Below, in pieces: positions 54,973 to 64,000 of a DNA stretch of 64,000 nt. How positions within the stretch are numbered: the first letter of the stretch is position 1; each line of letters opens with the position of its first letter. The stretch covers positions 25,568,442-25,632,441 of the forward strand of contig NC_061813.1 in the NCBI RefSeq assembly GCF_021462225.1, written 5' to 3'. A model generated the notes under the pieces. The model was given only the letters and a program-made list of their open reading frames with translations, was not told where the DNA came from and did not search any database. The stretch is from Girardinichthys multiradiatus (taxonomy: Eukaryota; Chordata; Actinopteri; Cyprinodontiformes; Goodeidae). The position numbers were made by a program, and so were the translations under genes.

Positions 54973-55825
54973 TTCGGGTGCTAACCCAGATTGTATCCAA
55001 AAAACATAAAACCATGGCTGCCCAAATCACGGCAGAATTAAATGTGCACCTCAACTCCACAGGGCTCAATATACACGGCCGCGCTGCTATAGCCAAATCT
55101 TTGGTCACTCGTGCCAATGCCAAACGTCGGTTTCAATGGTGCAAGGAGCGTAAATCTTGGGCTGTGTACAATGTGAAACATGTATTGTTCTCTGATGAGT
55201 CCACCTTTACTTTTTCCCCACATCCGGGAGAGTTACGGTGTGGAGAAGGCCCAAAGAAGCGTACCACCCAGACTGTTGCATGCCCAGAGTGAAGCATGGG
55301 GGTGGATCAGTGATGGTTTGGGCTGCCATATCATGGCATTCCCTTGGCCCAATACTTGTGCTAGATGGGCGCGTCACTGCCAAGGACTATCGAACCATTC
55401 TTGAGGACCTTGTGCATCCAATTATTCAAATATTGTATCCTGAAGGTGGTGCCGTGTATCAGGATGACAATGCACCAATACACACAGCAAGACTGGTGAA
55501 AGATTGGTTTGATGAACATGAAAGTGAAGTTGAACATCTCCCATGGCCTGCACAGTCACCAGATCGAAATATTATTGATCCACTTTGGGGTGTTTTGGAG
55601 GAGCGAGTCAGGAAACGTTTTCTTCCACCCGTATCACGTAGTGACCTGGCCTCTATCCTGCAAGAAGGATGGCTTAAAATCCCTCTGACCACTGTGCAGG
55701 ACTTTTATATGTCATTCCCAAAACGAATTGACGCTGTATTGGCCGCAAACGGAGGCCCTACTCCATACTAATAAATTATGGTGCTCTAAAACCAGGTGCT
55801 TCAGTTTCATTGTCCAACCCCTGTA

Positions 55826-56080
55826 TGTTTTTCAGTTTCCAACTAGCAAATCAACAGTCAGGGTCAATCAAGCTGAAAAACGCCCCATTCTGGCCACCAG
55901 AGGGTTTTTTGGTGTATCTCTAGATGTAATAGTCACTTTAAGGTTAAAGTTACACATTGGACATACTCAAAGGTATTTATTCTCAAGTTGATCTAGATGT
56001 TTAAAAAAAAGAACAAAATAGCAATACATTGCCTTTTAACAATTTTTCTCCCTGTCTTGTAGAGATACTACATTACATTC
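55826..56080. other. Short intergenic spacer
   Basis: No feature recognised. Confidence 0.4.
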
Positions 56081-56330
56081 GAGCGATGGTGGCTCAGGGT
56101 CAGGACAAACAAGGGTTCGAACCCCCACTCCGTCCGTCTCAGATGTTGTGTCCTTTGGCAAAACACTTCATTTGCCTTGCCTGCTGATGGTGGCCAGAGG
56201 GCCCAGAGTCAATGATTGTATGGCAGCCCCGGTTCTGTCAGTTCACCCCAGGGCAGTTGAATATAGTGTAAAGAGTCCTCAGACTTGATGAAGCGCTTTT
56301 CAAGTGCAGGCCATTTACCATATTTCATTA
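56081..56330 (+). mobile_element. tRNA-headed SINE
   Basis: Head gagcgatggtggctcagggt contains an A box (tggctcagggt, 56090-56100), and ggttcgaaccc at 56114-56124 is a perfect B box. The body (atgttgtgtcctttggcaaa, cacttcatttgccttgcctg, ccccagggcagttg) and the tail gaagcgcttttcaagtgcag, then ccatttaccat are those of a common fish SINE. The tail fragment at 26315-26410 belongs to this or a close family. Confidence 0.8.
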
Positions 56331-57469
56331 AATTTGTTCTTTTTGGCTTTTGTAGGCACATGGAAAACACATGTGCCTTTTTAAAGAAAACTAGAAGAAA
56401 ATATGTTCATTGATTTATTACCATTCATATTTTCCATATGACCTATTCATTGACTATTTGATTTAAAATTGGCTACAATCACAGTAAAGCTAATAGATCG
56501 AATGAAAGTACAAACAATTACAGTAGTATGCTGTTAGGAATGAGGCGTTGCTTCCTGCTCTGCAGACTTCTAGTTTCTTTTCTCTGAAAGTTTGTCATGT
56601 TGCCAGGTAGCAGGTAGAGGGAAAACAAAACAGATCCCTTCTCCCTCTCTGTCTTTTATTTTCCAACTTTGAAGTTTCCACAGCATTGACAGAATTGGGA
56701 ACAAAATTAACAGGGTAGTGTTTGCCGGGAAAACCCCACCTTGTCATGTTGTTGACTTCTTATTAACTTTGGTGGCTTGACATTTTCCAGACGATGGTTT
56801 TGCCCTTCATTTGCATGCTGACATCATACATTTCATTTTGTGAAAATCAGATCCAGAAGTATATGCTCTGGCTTGTGAGTGTATCAGAAAGATGTAAGGC
56901 ATGTTATCATGATTCACTGACATTTTTATCTGCATCATCATGCACATAAAAAACACTTATGTCAAAATTCACATGATGTAATTTGGCTTTTTAAAGATTT
57001 TTTCTCATCTGTTTTATTTGTAAATATTGTCATACTATTATATTGTGCATCTGATGTACAGTTTCTCAAGTTTCTTCAACTGTTTTTATTGGCCAGTGTG
57101 TTTTGATGAAAGCTTTCTGTAGCTGCGGTATCACAGCTAAAACAGCAGTAATAATTTAGAGGAGATTTAAGGGATAGTGTTGGAGAAGCCATTCAGTGTG
57201 TATTCTATTGCCAGAGTGATAGAGTCTTACAATTACAGGCTTGAGACAGGGAATGTTTTCTGCATTTCTTTGGTGTTAGTGCAGTTATTTTGTTTCTTTT
57301 TGTGGAAATCATTTTGCATTAACACCTTTAAATTCTTACACAGGTAAAACAATATCTACGCTAAAGCCATGTTACATGACAACGATCCACATCTACACGA
57401 CAAGGTTTTAATTATAATATATCTTCACATGGCAATGTTAGACATCAAAATTGTGTAATTCCCTGCCTT
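56331..57469. other. Intergenic, no gene seen
   Basis: AT-rich, no recognised repeat. Confidence 0.4.
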
Positions 57470-57690
57470 GCCACTAGTTGGCGGTGTGTCCTTTGGAACT
57501 CAGCAACATGCGCAAACACTTCCTGCTTACAAAACTGGGGAGAAAATGGGCTCTTTGGTTATGTCCCAATTCAGGGGCTGGATCCTACGAAGGCTGTATT
57601 TGTAGGCCGATTACGTCAGCGCGGCGACGAAGGCTGTCCCAATTCATGCATCAAAAATGGGTCCTTTTCCTATTGGAAAAGTCAGGTAGT
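57470..57690 (+). repeat. Possible MITE fragment
   Basis: The text ttatgtcccaattcaggggctggatcctac...gaaggctgtatttgtaggcc and later gacgaaggctgtcccaattc contains a repeated block (tgtcccaattca at 57562 and 57635) and CG-rich words, like ends of small DNA transposons in fish. Limits are unclear. Confidence 0.35.
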
Positions 57691-60520
57691 AAAGTACTGA
57701 AGTTTAGGATAGTGCTTACACAGAAGTACATAGAGTAATTTTTTTTTAAGCATAATTTCAGACCTCAGTTCAGAGCAGGCAATTTTTAAGGCGGTGAAAT
57801 AAAGTCACTCATATTGATTCTAGCCCTCTTTTCCACAGGGTCTGTCTGAATTTTATTTTTCATTTTTAAGACAAATATTCATAACAGCTTTATATCTAGG
57901 GACATATTTTTTGCAGTCTCTTAGTTGATAGTAAAATAAGACACCCAAACATATGCTTTCAAACAAATAAATTATTCAATTTCAATTAACTCAGGTGCAA
58001 TGATTTGCAACACAACTTGCATGGCAGCAAAATCTGCAACTCTGAAAGATCAGTTTAGTTTCATTTGTGAAACCCTGACTAGGGCAGCAACAGCTGAAAG
58101 GAAACAACGTTGCTAATTAGAACTCAGGGATTTTCCCTGAGCTTGTTTCTGAAACTAATAATTACAGATGAACTTACCATCAGCATTTCAAAAAGTTTCA
58201 GTGTTTCAACACTTTAGTGTATAAAAACCATGACAGATCTCTTGGCTGCAGGAGGTTATCATTTTAATCTATCAGTACACTTGTGTACAACCGCAGCACA
58301 GGGTAATTTACTGTTGAAGGAGCCTGACACTTCAACAGAAACGGTTCATGAGTTGCAGCAGGTGAAAATAAAGCAACTGAAAATTCCACAGAAAAGCCAT
58401 ATACACTAGTTGCTAGGAGATATTTACATATGTAGTTGTGTGCACACCTGCTTTCTGCTTAGCAAGACTTACTAGCAGTAGTTTTTTTTTTTCCACCAAC
58501 AGGTTCGCTTGCTAAACTGGGGCAAAAGGTGCTTAGCATGTTTCCGCTGGCGAGAGACCAGAAAGGCCGGTTCTATCTTAGCAGTGATTTTTTTGCTGGG
58601 CTGGAAGAAAACGACTGTTTTCCTCAGGGGCTGGAAGCGGGCTAATGAAGAACAACACTATGGGAAATGTTCTGAGCACCATGTTTCAGTTGCTGTTAGC
58701 CTTACTTTTAGCATCTTATTTCTGTTATATTTACAAAACAGTAAAACACAAAGTTTTAGCATTATTAGTAAGTTAAATGAGCAGAGGAATATCATAAGCT
58801 TGAATTTTCCTTATGGCTTTCGTTTCTCTACTTCTATGTAAAATGCTGCTTAGTGCAGATCATAGAGCTGCCCTCAACGGAATTTATAGATGTAAGTTGA
58901 ATCTTTTAATAAATGCTACTTTTGAAATTGCAAGCTGGCATTTATAAATCTTGCATGAAATGGCTTATGTAAGCCATTTCATAAATTTGCCAAAATCAAA
59001 CTAATTGTAAAAAGAATAAACCTCAGAAAGGTCCCAAAATAGATGGCAAGATCTCCCTCTGTCTCACTATTCCTAGTTTTTTTGAATTAGTCATCCTCTC
59101 CAATTATTTGACAACAGTTTGGCTTGATCATTTTTTCTTAAAATAACAGAGTTTGCATCATTCAAAGGGCACACAGTGCTGCCAGTCTTTTCCTAAACCT
59201 TTTGTGAATTGCAGGATTTTAAATGAGCCCTCCCATTTCAAACCCCTGGCTGAGAGTGACTCCCAGGACTGATCCGCTGTAGACCACATGCAGAGCTTGT
59301 GTAAGATGGTATTGACTTTACATTCAGCCTGCTTACTCTCCCAGGACTTCCCTCGGAGAGACAAAATAGGTTCAGTAGCATTATTTTAGCTTCTTGCAAA
59401 ACCTCACAGTGAGTTGTGGCATGTCAGAAGGATTCGAGGATTTGTTTTGATGTGAAGCAGGTTTTAGCATTGGTGACAGTATGCAAATGTGAAAAAGAAA
59501 TTGTCTAGCACAAGAGAACAATAGAGCCCACGAAGCAGCGCGAGGTATAAATTGACAACTTTGCTTTCATGTCGCTTGTTCCCAAACGCTCCCTGCCAGC
59601 CAGAAGACTGTCTCGGAGCCAGAGCATTAGCATAGCGGCTAGACATGTCCACTTTCAAACTCAATCACCCGAGCTGTCATCTTTCTGCCACTGCTGCTTG
59701 TTGCTTTAAGCCCCTGCCAGGGCTCGGCCTCAAAATAACTACAAAATAATATTCAAAAGGAATGGCTTCATTCCATAAATATATATCTCTCTTGCAAAGC
59801 TCCTCTCTCTGCCTCTCTGTAATTGGGGTGTGACCTAAATATCTGACTGGAGCTGCACTTGAGCGTGTCTGCAGCCTTATTGACCTACATTTTAAGAGAA
59901 CATTGATAAGCATTTGCAGGAATCAATATGCTATATTTTCCTCGTTCTTGGCTGTGAAACTTCATTTGACTGAAATAAATTGTGTTTTTATTATCAGAGG
60001 AGAATAATATTTGGAAACACTTTTAACCCACTTTTAAAGTGATTTAAGAGTTCTGTGGCTTTGTTTTACTTAAAAATCTTGCTGAGAGATCTTATGCGTC
60101 TTCTTTGTGTGTTTGTCTCAGCTCAGACTCTGTTTCAGAACTGCTTAAATAAATCTCTCATATTTTTAATTTGTGTTTTTTAACAAATGTTTCAGACATT
60201 CCTATGTGGCCAGGTTGTATTCCAATTCAAACAAAATACATAATATGTTTGCAACACACGCAGGAAACTTTCATAATAAAACAGATAAAGAAAACAAACT
60301 ATGAGGTTGTTTTCAGTTCATGATAAATCATTTGCCTTGAAAAAGCCTTTATCAGTATCATTCCCTAGCTATCTGTAAAAGCAGAGCTAAATGTCCATTA
60401 CAGGGTTCCTACACATCATGGCAAAACCTCATTCTTTTCCACATTCAAATTTCCACAGTTCTTAAGTATTCTTAATAAATTTACATTGATTGATATTTTC
60501 CCCGGTGGTCAGGCTTTAAC
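57691..60520. other. Intergenic with conserved-looking patches
   Basis: The stretches 59150-59370 and 59560-59930 are non-repetitive with balanced composition and several TAATTG/ATTA cores, and could be conserved non-coding elements. The frame 58509-58841 has no known domain. No gene was recognised. Confidence 0.35.
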
Positions 60521-60573
60521 GATGGATGGATGGATGGATGGATGGATGGATGGATGGATGGATGGATGGATGG
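60521..60573. repeat. (GATG)n microsatellite
   Basis: About 13 tandem copies of the tetramer GATG. The text before it (cggtggtcaggctttaac) may be a LINE/SINE tail, since several fish retroposons end in GGAT repeats. Confidence 0.95.
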
Positions 60574-62104
60574 TTTTCCATACATATCTGCACTGTGAAA
60601 ATTTGTGAATAAATTCTAGACTTTTCTAGACTCTGTAGGATCTTTGAAGTTAGAGAAACATAATTATTAACACCATTACGTTGTCATCCTGTCTTATGGG
60701 ATTTCCATGGTCTCAAAGTATAATAGCAAACATTAAAATTTTATGTTATCCTAATGCATAAAATAACTGAAACTAACAGTTTTTAAGTAAAAGCCCAAAT
60801 ACTGGAACCAAACTTTTTACATCTTTTTTTTATAATTAATCGCAAAAGATCCTCCTCCTACTGATGACTGTTCCGTTCCTGGTGTAGGCCCTCAGATACT
60901 GGGATTGACTTAGGATTTCCTTCATGTTCTCCTCAGCCATGGTAACAGCAGTAAAACTTGTTCCTGCCTGATGTCGATGTCCTCGGTTTGCATGTGCCCT
61001 GTAATTAGCAACATCCTCTGAGTCATATGATGTTTGTGAATAAGGAATTGTTTTGGGCAGCGATGGCCACCACGGTCATATAGGCTTAGAGGCACAGAGG
61101 ACATAAAGATTTGTTTTAAAGGATGTGGAACAAGGCTTTAATCATAAACTGTCCTCAGTAGAATGTTTCTTATTGTTCTATCTAGAACGAATTAGAGATT
61201 TAGAATCTGTTGCCTGTCATTAGTGAATGTTTGGTGTTGTGTATTATTACATTATATGTTGTACACTGTAGCAAAGACTTGTTCTCGTCTTTATGCGTAA
61301 TGAAAAGTCACTTAACACATCTCTCACAGAATAAATCACACCAGCCCTCCACTGGATAAGGTAGATCACATTTTTTCTACACATTTAAACATGATTTATA
61401 CATGAAGAACATACAAAAACATAATTTAAACAGAACATTTTTATTTTGCAGCAACCCAATGCTACAGTTGCCTTGGATTGTGGCAATGTGGTAAAGGCAG
61501 TACATAGATTTTTTTGGCACGTGGAAAAATTAGATCAGTTCTGCTTTAAAATATATAATACTGAGACTTAATAAATCTGAACTCGATAATGCCCCGTGAA
61601 ATGCAAATCCTTTAAACTAAATTTTGTGATCTGTGATAACTTTTGGTTCTCAAAATAGGATAGTCAAGCTTACATGCTTTAGTGGCATCTCAACCAAAAC
61701 CAGTTTCGGAGCAATGTGTCCAGTATAAAACCCACTGGAAGGGTGAAATGTCACATTTCATTTGGGCATTTATCTGTGGGATCTCTGTCAATAACTCAAA
61801 ATCATCAAACAAAGATAAACCTAAGTAAACACAAAAAGCAATTTTCACATGATTTCATGTCCAAAATAACCTCACAATATGTAAAAAAAAAAAAGTAATC
61901 GACCCCTTCTTAAATGTTTCAAAAATGGAAACTTCCTGTGAAACTTTAAAACGGGTCAAACTTAAAATAAAGATAGTATTACATTTGAGCTGAACAATGA
62001 GTGTGTAAGAGCTAAGATACAGCAGAACAGACAGTATTCGAGCATGAAAAAAAGACACCACGGTCACCAACTCAAACTAAACTCGGTGTTAAAACAGAAG
62101 GGAT
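60574..62104. other. Intergenic, no gene seen
   Basis: No gene or repeat was named. A/T-rich, with an A run at 61880-61893. Confidence 0.4.
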
Positions 62105-62340
62105 TTTTTTTTTTTTTTGGTTTGGAAGCAGAGCAATGATCACAAGGACCCTGGCACGTCCACCTCTGAATAGCTTAAAAACCCATAAAAACAAAGTCAG
62201 AGTCCTGACCTAAATCTGTTGCTGTGGCATGACCCTAAACAGAACAGTAATGCCAAAAGACTCTCCAATGTGTCTGAATTACAACAATTCTGCAAATAAG
62301 TATGGAGCAGAACTCCATACGTATTTGTGATTTAAAAGGT
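62105..62340 (+). mobile_element. Tc1-like C-terminal relic
   Basis: After a long T run (62106-62120), the text agcttaaaaacccataaaaa, then agagtcctgacctaaatctg, gctgtggcatgaccctaaac and ccaatgtgtctgaattacaa is the SPDLNPIE...LWHDLK...NVSELQQF region of a Tc1 transposase in DNA form. It contains stops. No ends are visible. Confidence 0.55.
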
Positions 62341-62940
62341 GATATAAAAATGTATGCATAACAAATCTATATTGCATGCACTAAAGTACTCCACTGCATG
62401 CTAGCCAGTGCAGGCCTTAAAGATGAGAGGATAAAGACATAGCACCCTTTTAACCTGACCTGAACCATTTTGGGAACTTGTAGAAGCTTCTTTAACCAGA
62501 TATTTACAGTGAAGTTAAACAGTCCACCTCTCTGAACAGAGTCTGTGAGGCTGTGGCTGCTGCTCCACAAATCGTTGATTATCAACAGATCAAGAAACTG
62601 ACAGACTCCATGAATAAAGGACTTGTGAATGTCACTGAAGAGAAGGGTGGTCATTTTGGTTACTGATTTTTGTTTTTTAAATTACATAAATTTACTTCTA
62701 TAAATATTGAGTTTTCTGCTTAAAATAAACAGATGGGGAAATGTTCACTTTTTATTTAGTTGCATAATAACTCTGCACACATACTTGTAGATATTCGCCA
62801 AACAAAATAATTACCCTCATTTCCCTTTTACTTTCTTGGAAACTCATTACTCAAGTTTATTAACATTCACTGAGAGCTTTGTGATTGTTAAATAGTACAA
62901 TTAATCCTGAAAGGACAATTTTACTCAGAATTATGTACAC
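62341..62940 (+). repeat. Unclassified DNA-transposon-like relic
   Basis: The text ttgggaacttgtagaagctt, then atatttacagtgaagttaaa, gagaagggtggtcattttgg and tactgatttttg, followed by gcataataactctgcacaca and attaatcctgaaaggacaat, resembles the 3' half of a fish DNA transposon whose end carries the phrase 'aataattctgcac'. The match is from memory of the layout only, so low confidence. Confidence 0.3.
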
Positions 62941-63935
62941 ATTGTTTACACACCGTGGCACAGTGAAGGTCATCGCTGGTAACTGGAGAAAATATGGAGT
63001 AACAAGCACATTACAAAATCTGGAGATTTCTCAAAAAATAATAAAAAAAAACATGACTCAGACACAGGAGAGCCTGACATTAACACTGATGGAGCTGCAG
63101 GAATATCCCAACAAGTGCTGGTTGTGTTCTACATGTGACAACAATCTCATGTACTCTCCATATGTCTGGGTTAAAGAGCACGGTTGCATGACAGGCTGTC
63201 TCACAAAGACAACATCAGACCCACAGTGAAAGATGGTGATGGCAGCATCATGCTCTGGATCTGAGGGTTTTCTCAAGGTCACTGAAGATCAATAAAGTTA
63301 TGAGTAATTCCAAACACTGGTTGGTACTGGCCCAACATTTTCAACAGTCAGCTAGAAAGCTGAAGATGAAGAGGCTTTTATTTTTCAGAATCACTGTGAG
63401 ACCAAGATTACACCAAAATTAAAAGAATGGTTTCACCAGAAAAGGAAGGTTCAAAATTGGCTAAGCTAGAGTCCAGAACTAATTCTGATAGAAATGTTTG
63501 GCTCCCTAAAGTGGACTGTGGACAACATGTTCTCAGAATCAGATAGATTTGGAGAACGTTTCACAGGTTAGAGTGGGTAAATTTTACCAAGTCAAGATGT
63601 GGAATCCAACAAAAGAAGACTGAATGCTGAACTAAATTCAAAAAGCGCTTCAAAAAATGTAAGTTTAAGGGTTCACATGTCAGCAACCAGGTTACAGAAG
63701 CTAGTTTGTTTTTTTCCTCTTACAGATCTGTTTGTTTTACGGTTGATCTGTACAGGATACATTAGACACATTAAAGGTGGAAGGGTTTTTAAAGGGTATT
63801 TATCAAGGTCACAAAATCTGGAATTTTGTGCACAGTTATTATGTCTACTATATATTTTGTTCTATACTTTATTCTTTTTGGGACACTCTTGCTTGTGTTT
63901 CTTAGAAAATTAAAACACTTTCTCTGCTTGTATTA
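62941..63935 (+). mobile_element. Degenerate Tc1-like relic
   Basis: Contains gtggcacagtgaaggtcatc (transposase start region) and, at 63235-63260, gtgatggcagcatcatgctc, the GGGSIMLW-coding block. Further traces of the central and C-terminal coding sequence go on to about 63700, ending near 63935 in AT-rich end-like sequence. Stops in all frames. Confidence 0.55.
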
Positions 63936-64000
63936 TGACAACATGACTCTATTCCGACTGCGGCACTCCAGATAAAGACCCTAAATTGTGAAGCACACTA
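63936..64000. other. Window end, no feature
   Basis: Nothing recognised in the last bases. Confidence 0.4.

Larger units (their letters stand above)
53457..55771 (+). pseudogene. Tc1-like transposase, DD36D, interrupted
   Basis: Part 1 (from 53457) MGDLPEFKRGQIVGARLAGA, then VTKTASLCDVSRATVSRVMS is the helix-turn-helix start and runs to KLSERD at about 53655. After the LINE, the frame resumes with [20 protein letters not shown] and FSDESTF (first Asp, 55194-55196). A frameshift near 55224 is followed by VWRRPKEAYH, HGGGSVMVWAAIS, YQDDNAPIHTA (second Asp, 55466-55468) and SPDRNIIDPLWG. The third catalytic position is Asp (GAT 55577-55579) and not Glu; 36 residues separate it from the second, so the spacing is DD36. 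A DD36E Tc1 family named Incomer has been reported; similarity by spacing only. TAA follows PTPY at 55769-55771. Confidence 0.85.
53271..55823 (+). mobile_element. Tc1-like element, DD36D, split by a LINE
   Basis: TA at 53269-53270 and 55824-55825. The left end caggggttagacaatgaaac matches the right end's complement with one mismatch in about 33 bp. The transposase frame is interrupted at 53657 by a 1.3-kb LINE in reverse orientation, then resumes at about 54973. Without the LINE the element would be about 1.24 kb, a normal non-composite Tc1 size with short inverted repeats. Confidence 0.9.

Noticed and set aside
56081..56130. True tRNA gene
   Set aside because: A and B boxes are present, but the cloverleaf is not complete and the downstream body is that of a SINE.
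62885..63229. 114-codon unknown gene
   Set aside because: It overlaps a decayed Tc1-like transposase and lacks any other domain.

Overview
This window looks like a piece of a ray-finned fish nuclear genome, probably a teleost. It is AT-rich and has no recognisable single-copy protein gene, rRNA or tRNA. It is packed with the repeat types typical of teleosts: Tc1-like transposons, hAT-type elements, tRNA-headed SINEs, 5'-truncated LINEs with short oligonucleotide 3' repeats, and one endogenous retrovirus-like LTR element. Assignment to a lower taxon is not possible from the sequence alone.

Layout. 1-22.8 kb: old Tc1-like relics (0.3-1.6, 4.6-5.5, 8.2-8.9, 13.6, 16.7-17.6 kb), LINE tails, a SINE (10.9 kb), a long CA microsatellite (12.6 kb), an unassigned region with one good candidate exon (19.5-21.3 kb) and two perfect hairpins (22.0-22.25 kb). 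22.8-32.8 kb: a nested complex. A LINE with endonuclease and reverse transcriptase (10-bp target duplication TACCTTGGTG) was split by a 7,015-bp LTR element with 5-bp target duplications (GTATC) and two 293-bp LTRs that look identical by eye. The LTR element interior is badly broken (short gag-like starts, RT core missing, fragmented integrase, env reduced to a possible leader) and holds other repeat fragments, so it was probably copied in trans. 32.8-45 kb: MITEs, a hAT-like MITE beside a second repeat, a LINE fragment, a nearly complete Tc1 element with about 190-bp inverted repeats (39.18-40.77 kb) and a 718-bp hAT element with a perfect 8-bp duplication and a BED zinc-finger relic (42.17-42.88 kb). 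45.9-48.3 kb: an LTR-like segment and a disrupted, highly repetitive reading frame with 21-bp and 27-bp periods. 48.3-64 kb: Tc1 relics, SINEs, and a Tc1-like element with DD36D spacing (53.27-55.82 kb) split by a 5'-truncated LINE, then more Tc1 relics to the end.

No genes here work together as a pathway. The logic is insertional history: LINE, then LTR element inside it; Tc1, then LINE inside it; Tc1 relic, then LINE tail inside it. Between the repeats are several GC-moderate, non-repetitive stretches of the sort that often prove to be conserved non-coding elements; that is an inference only, and needs cross-species alignment.
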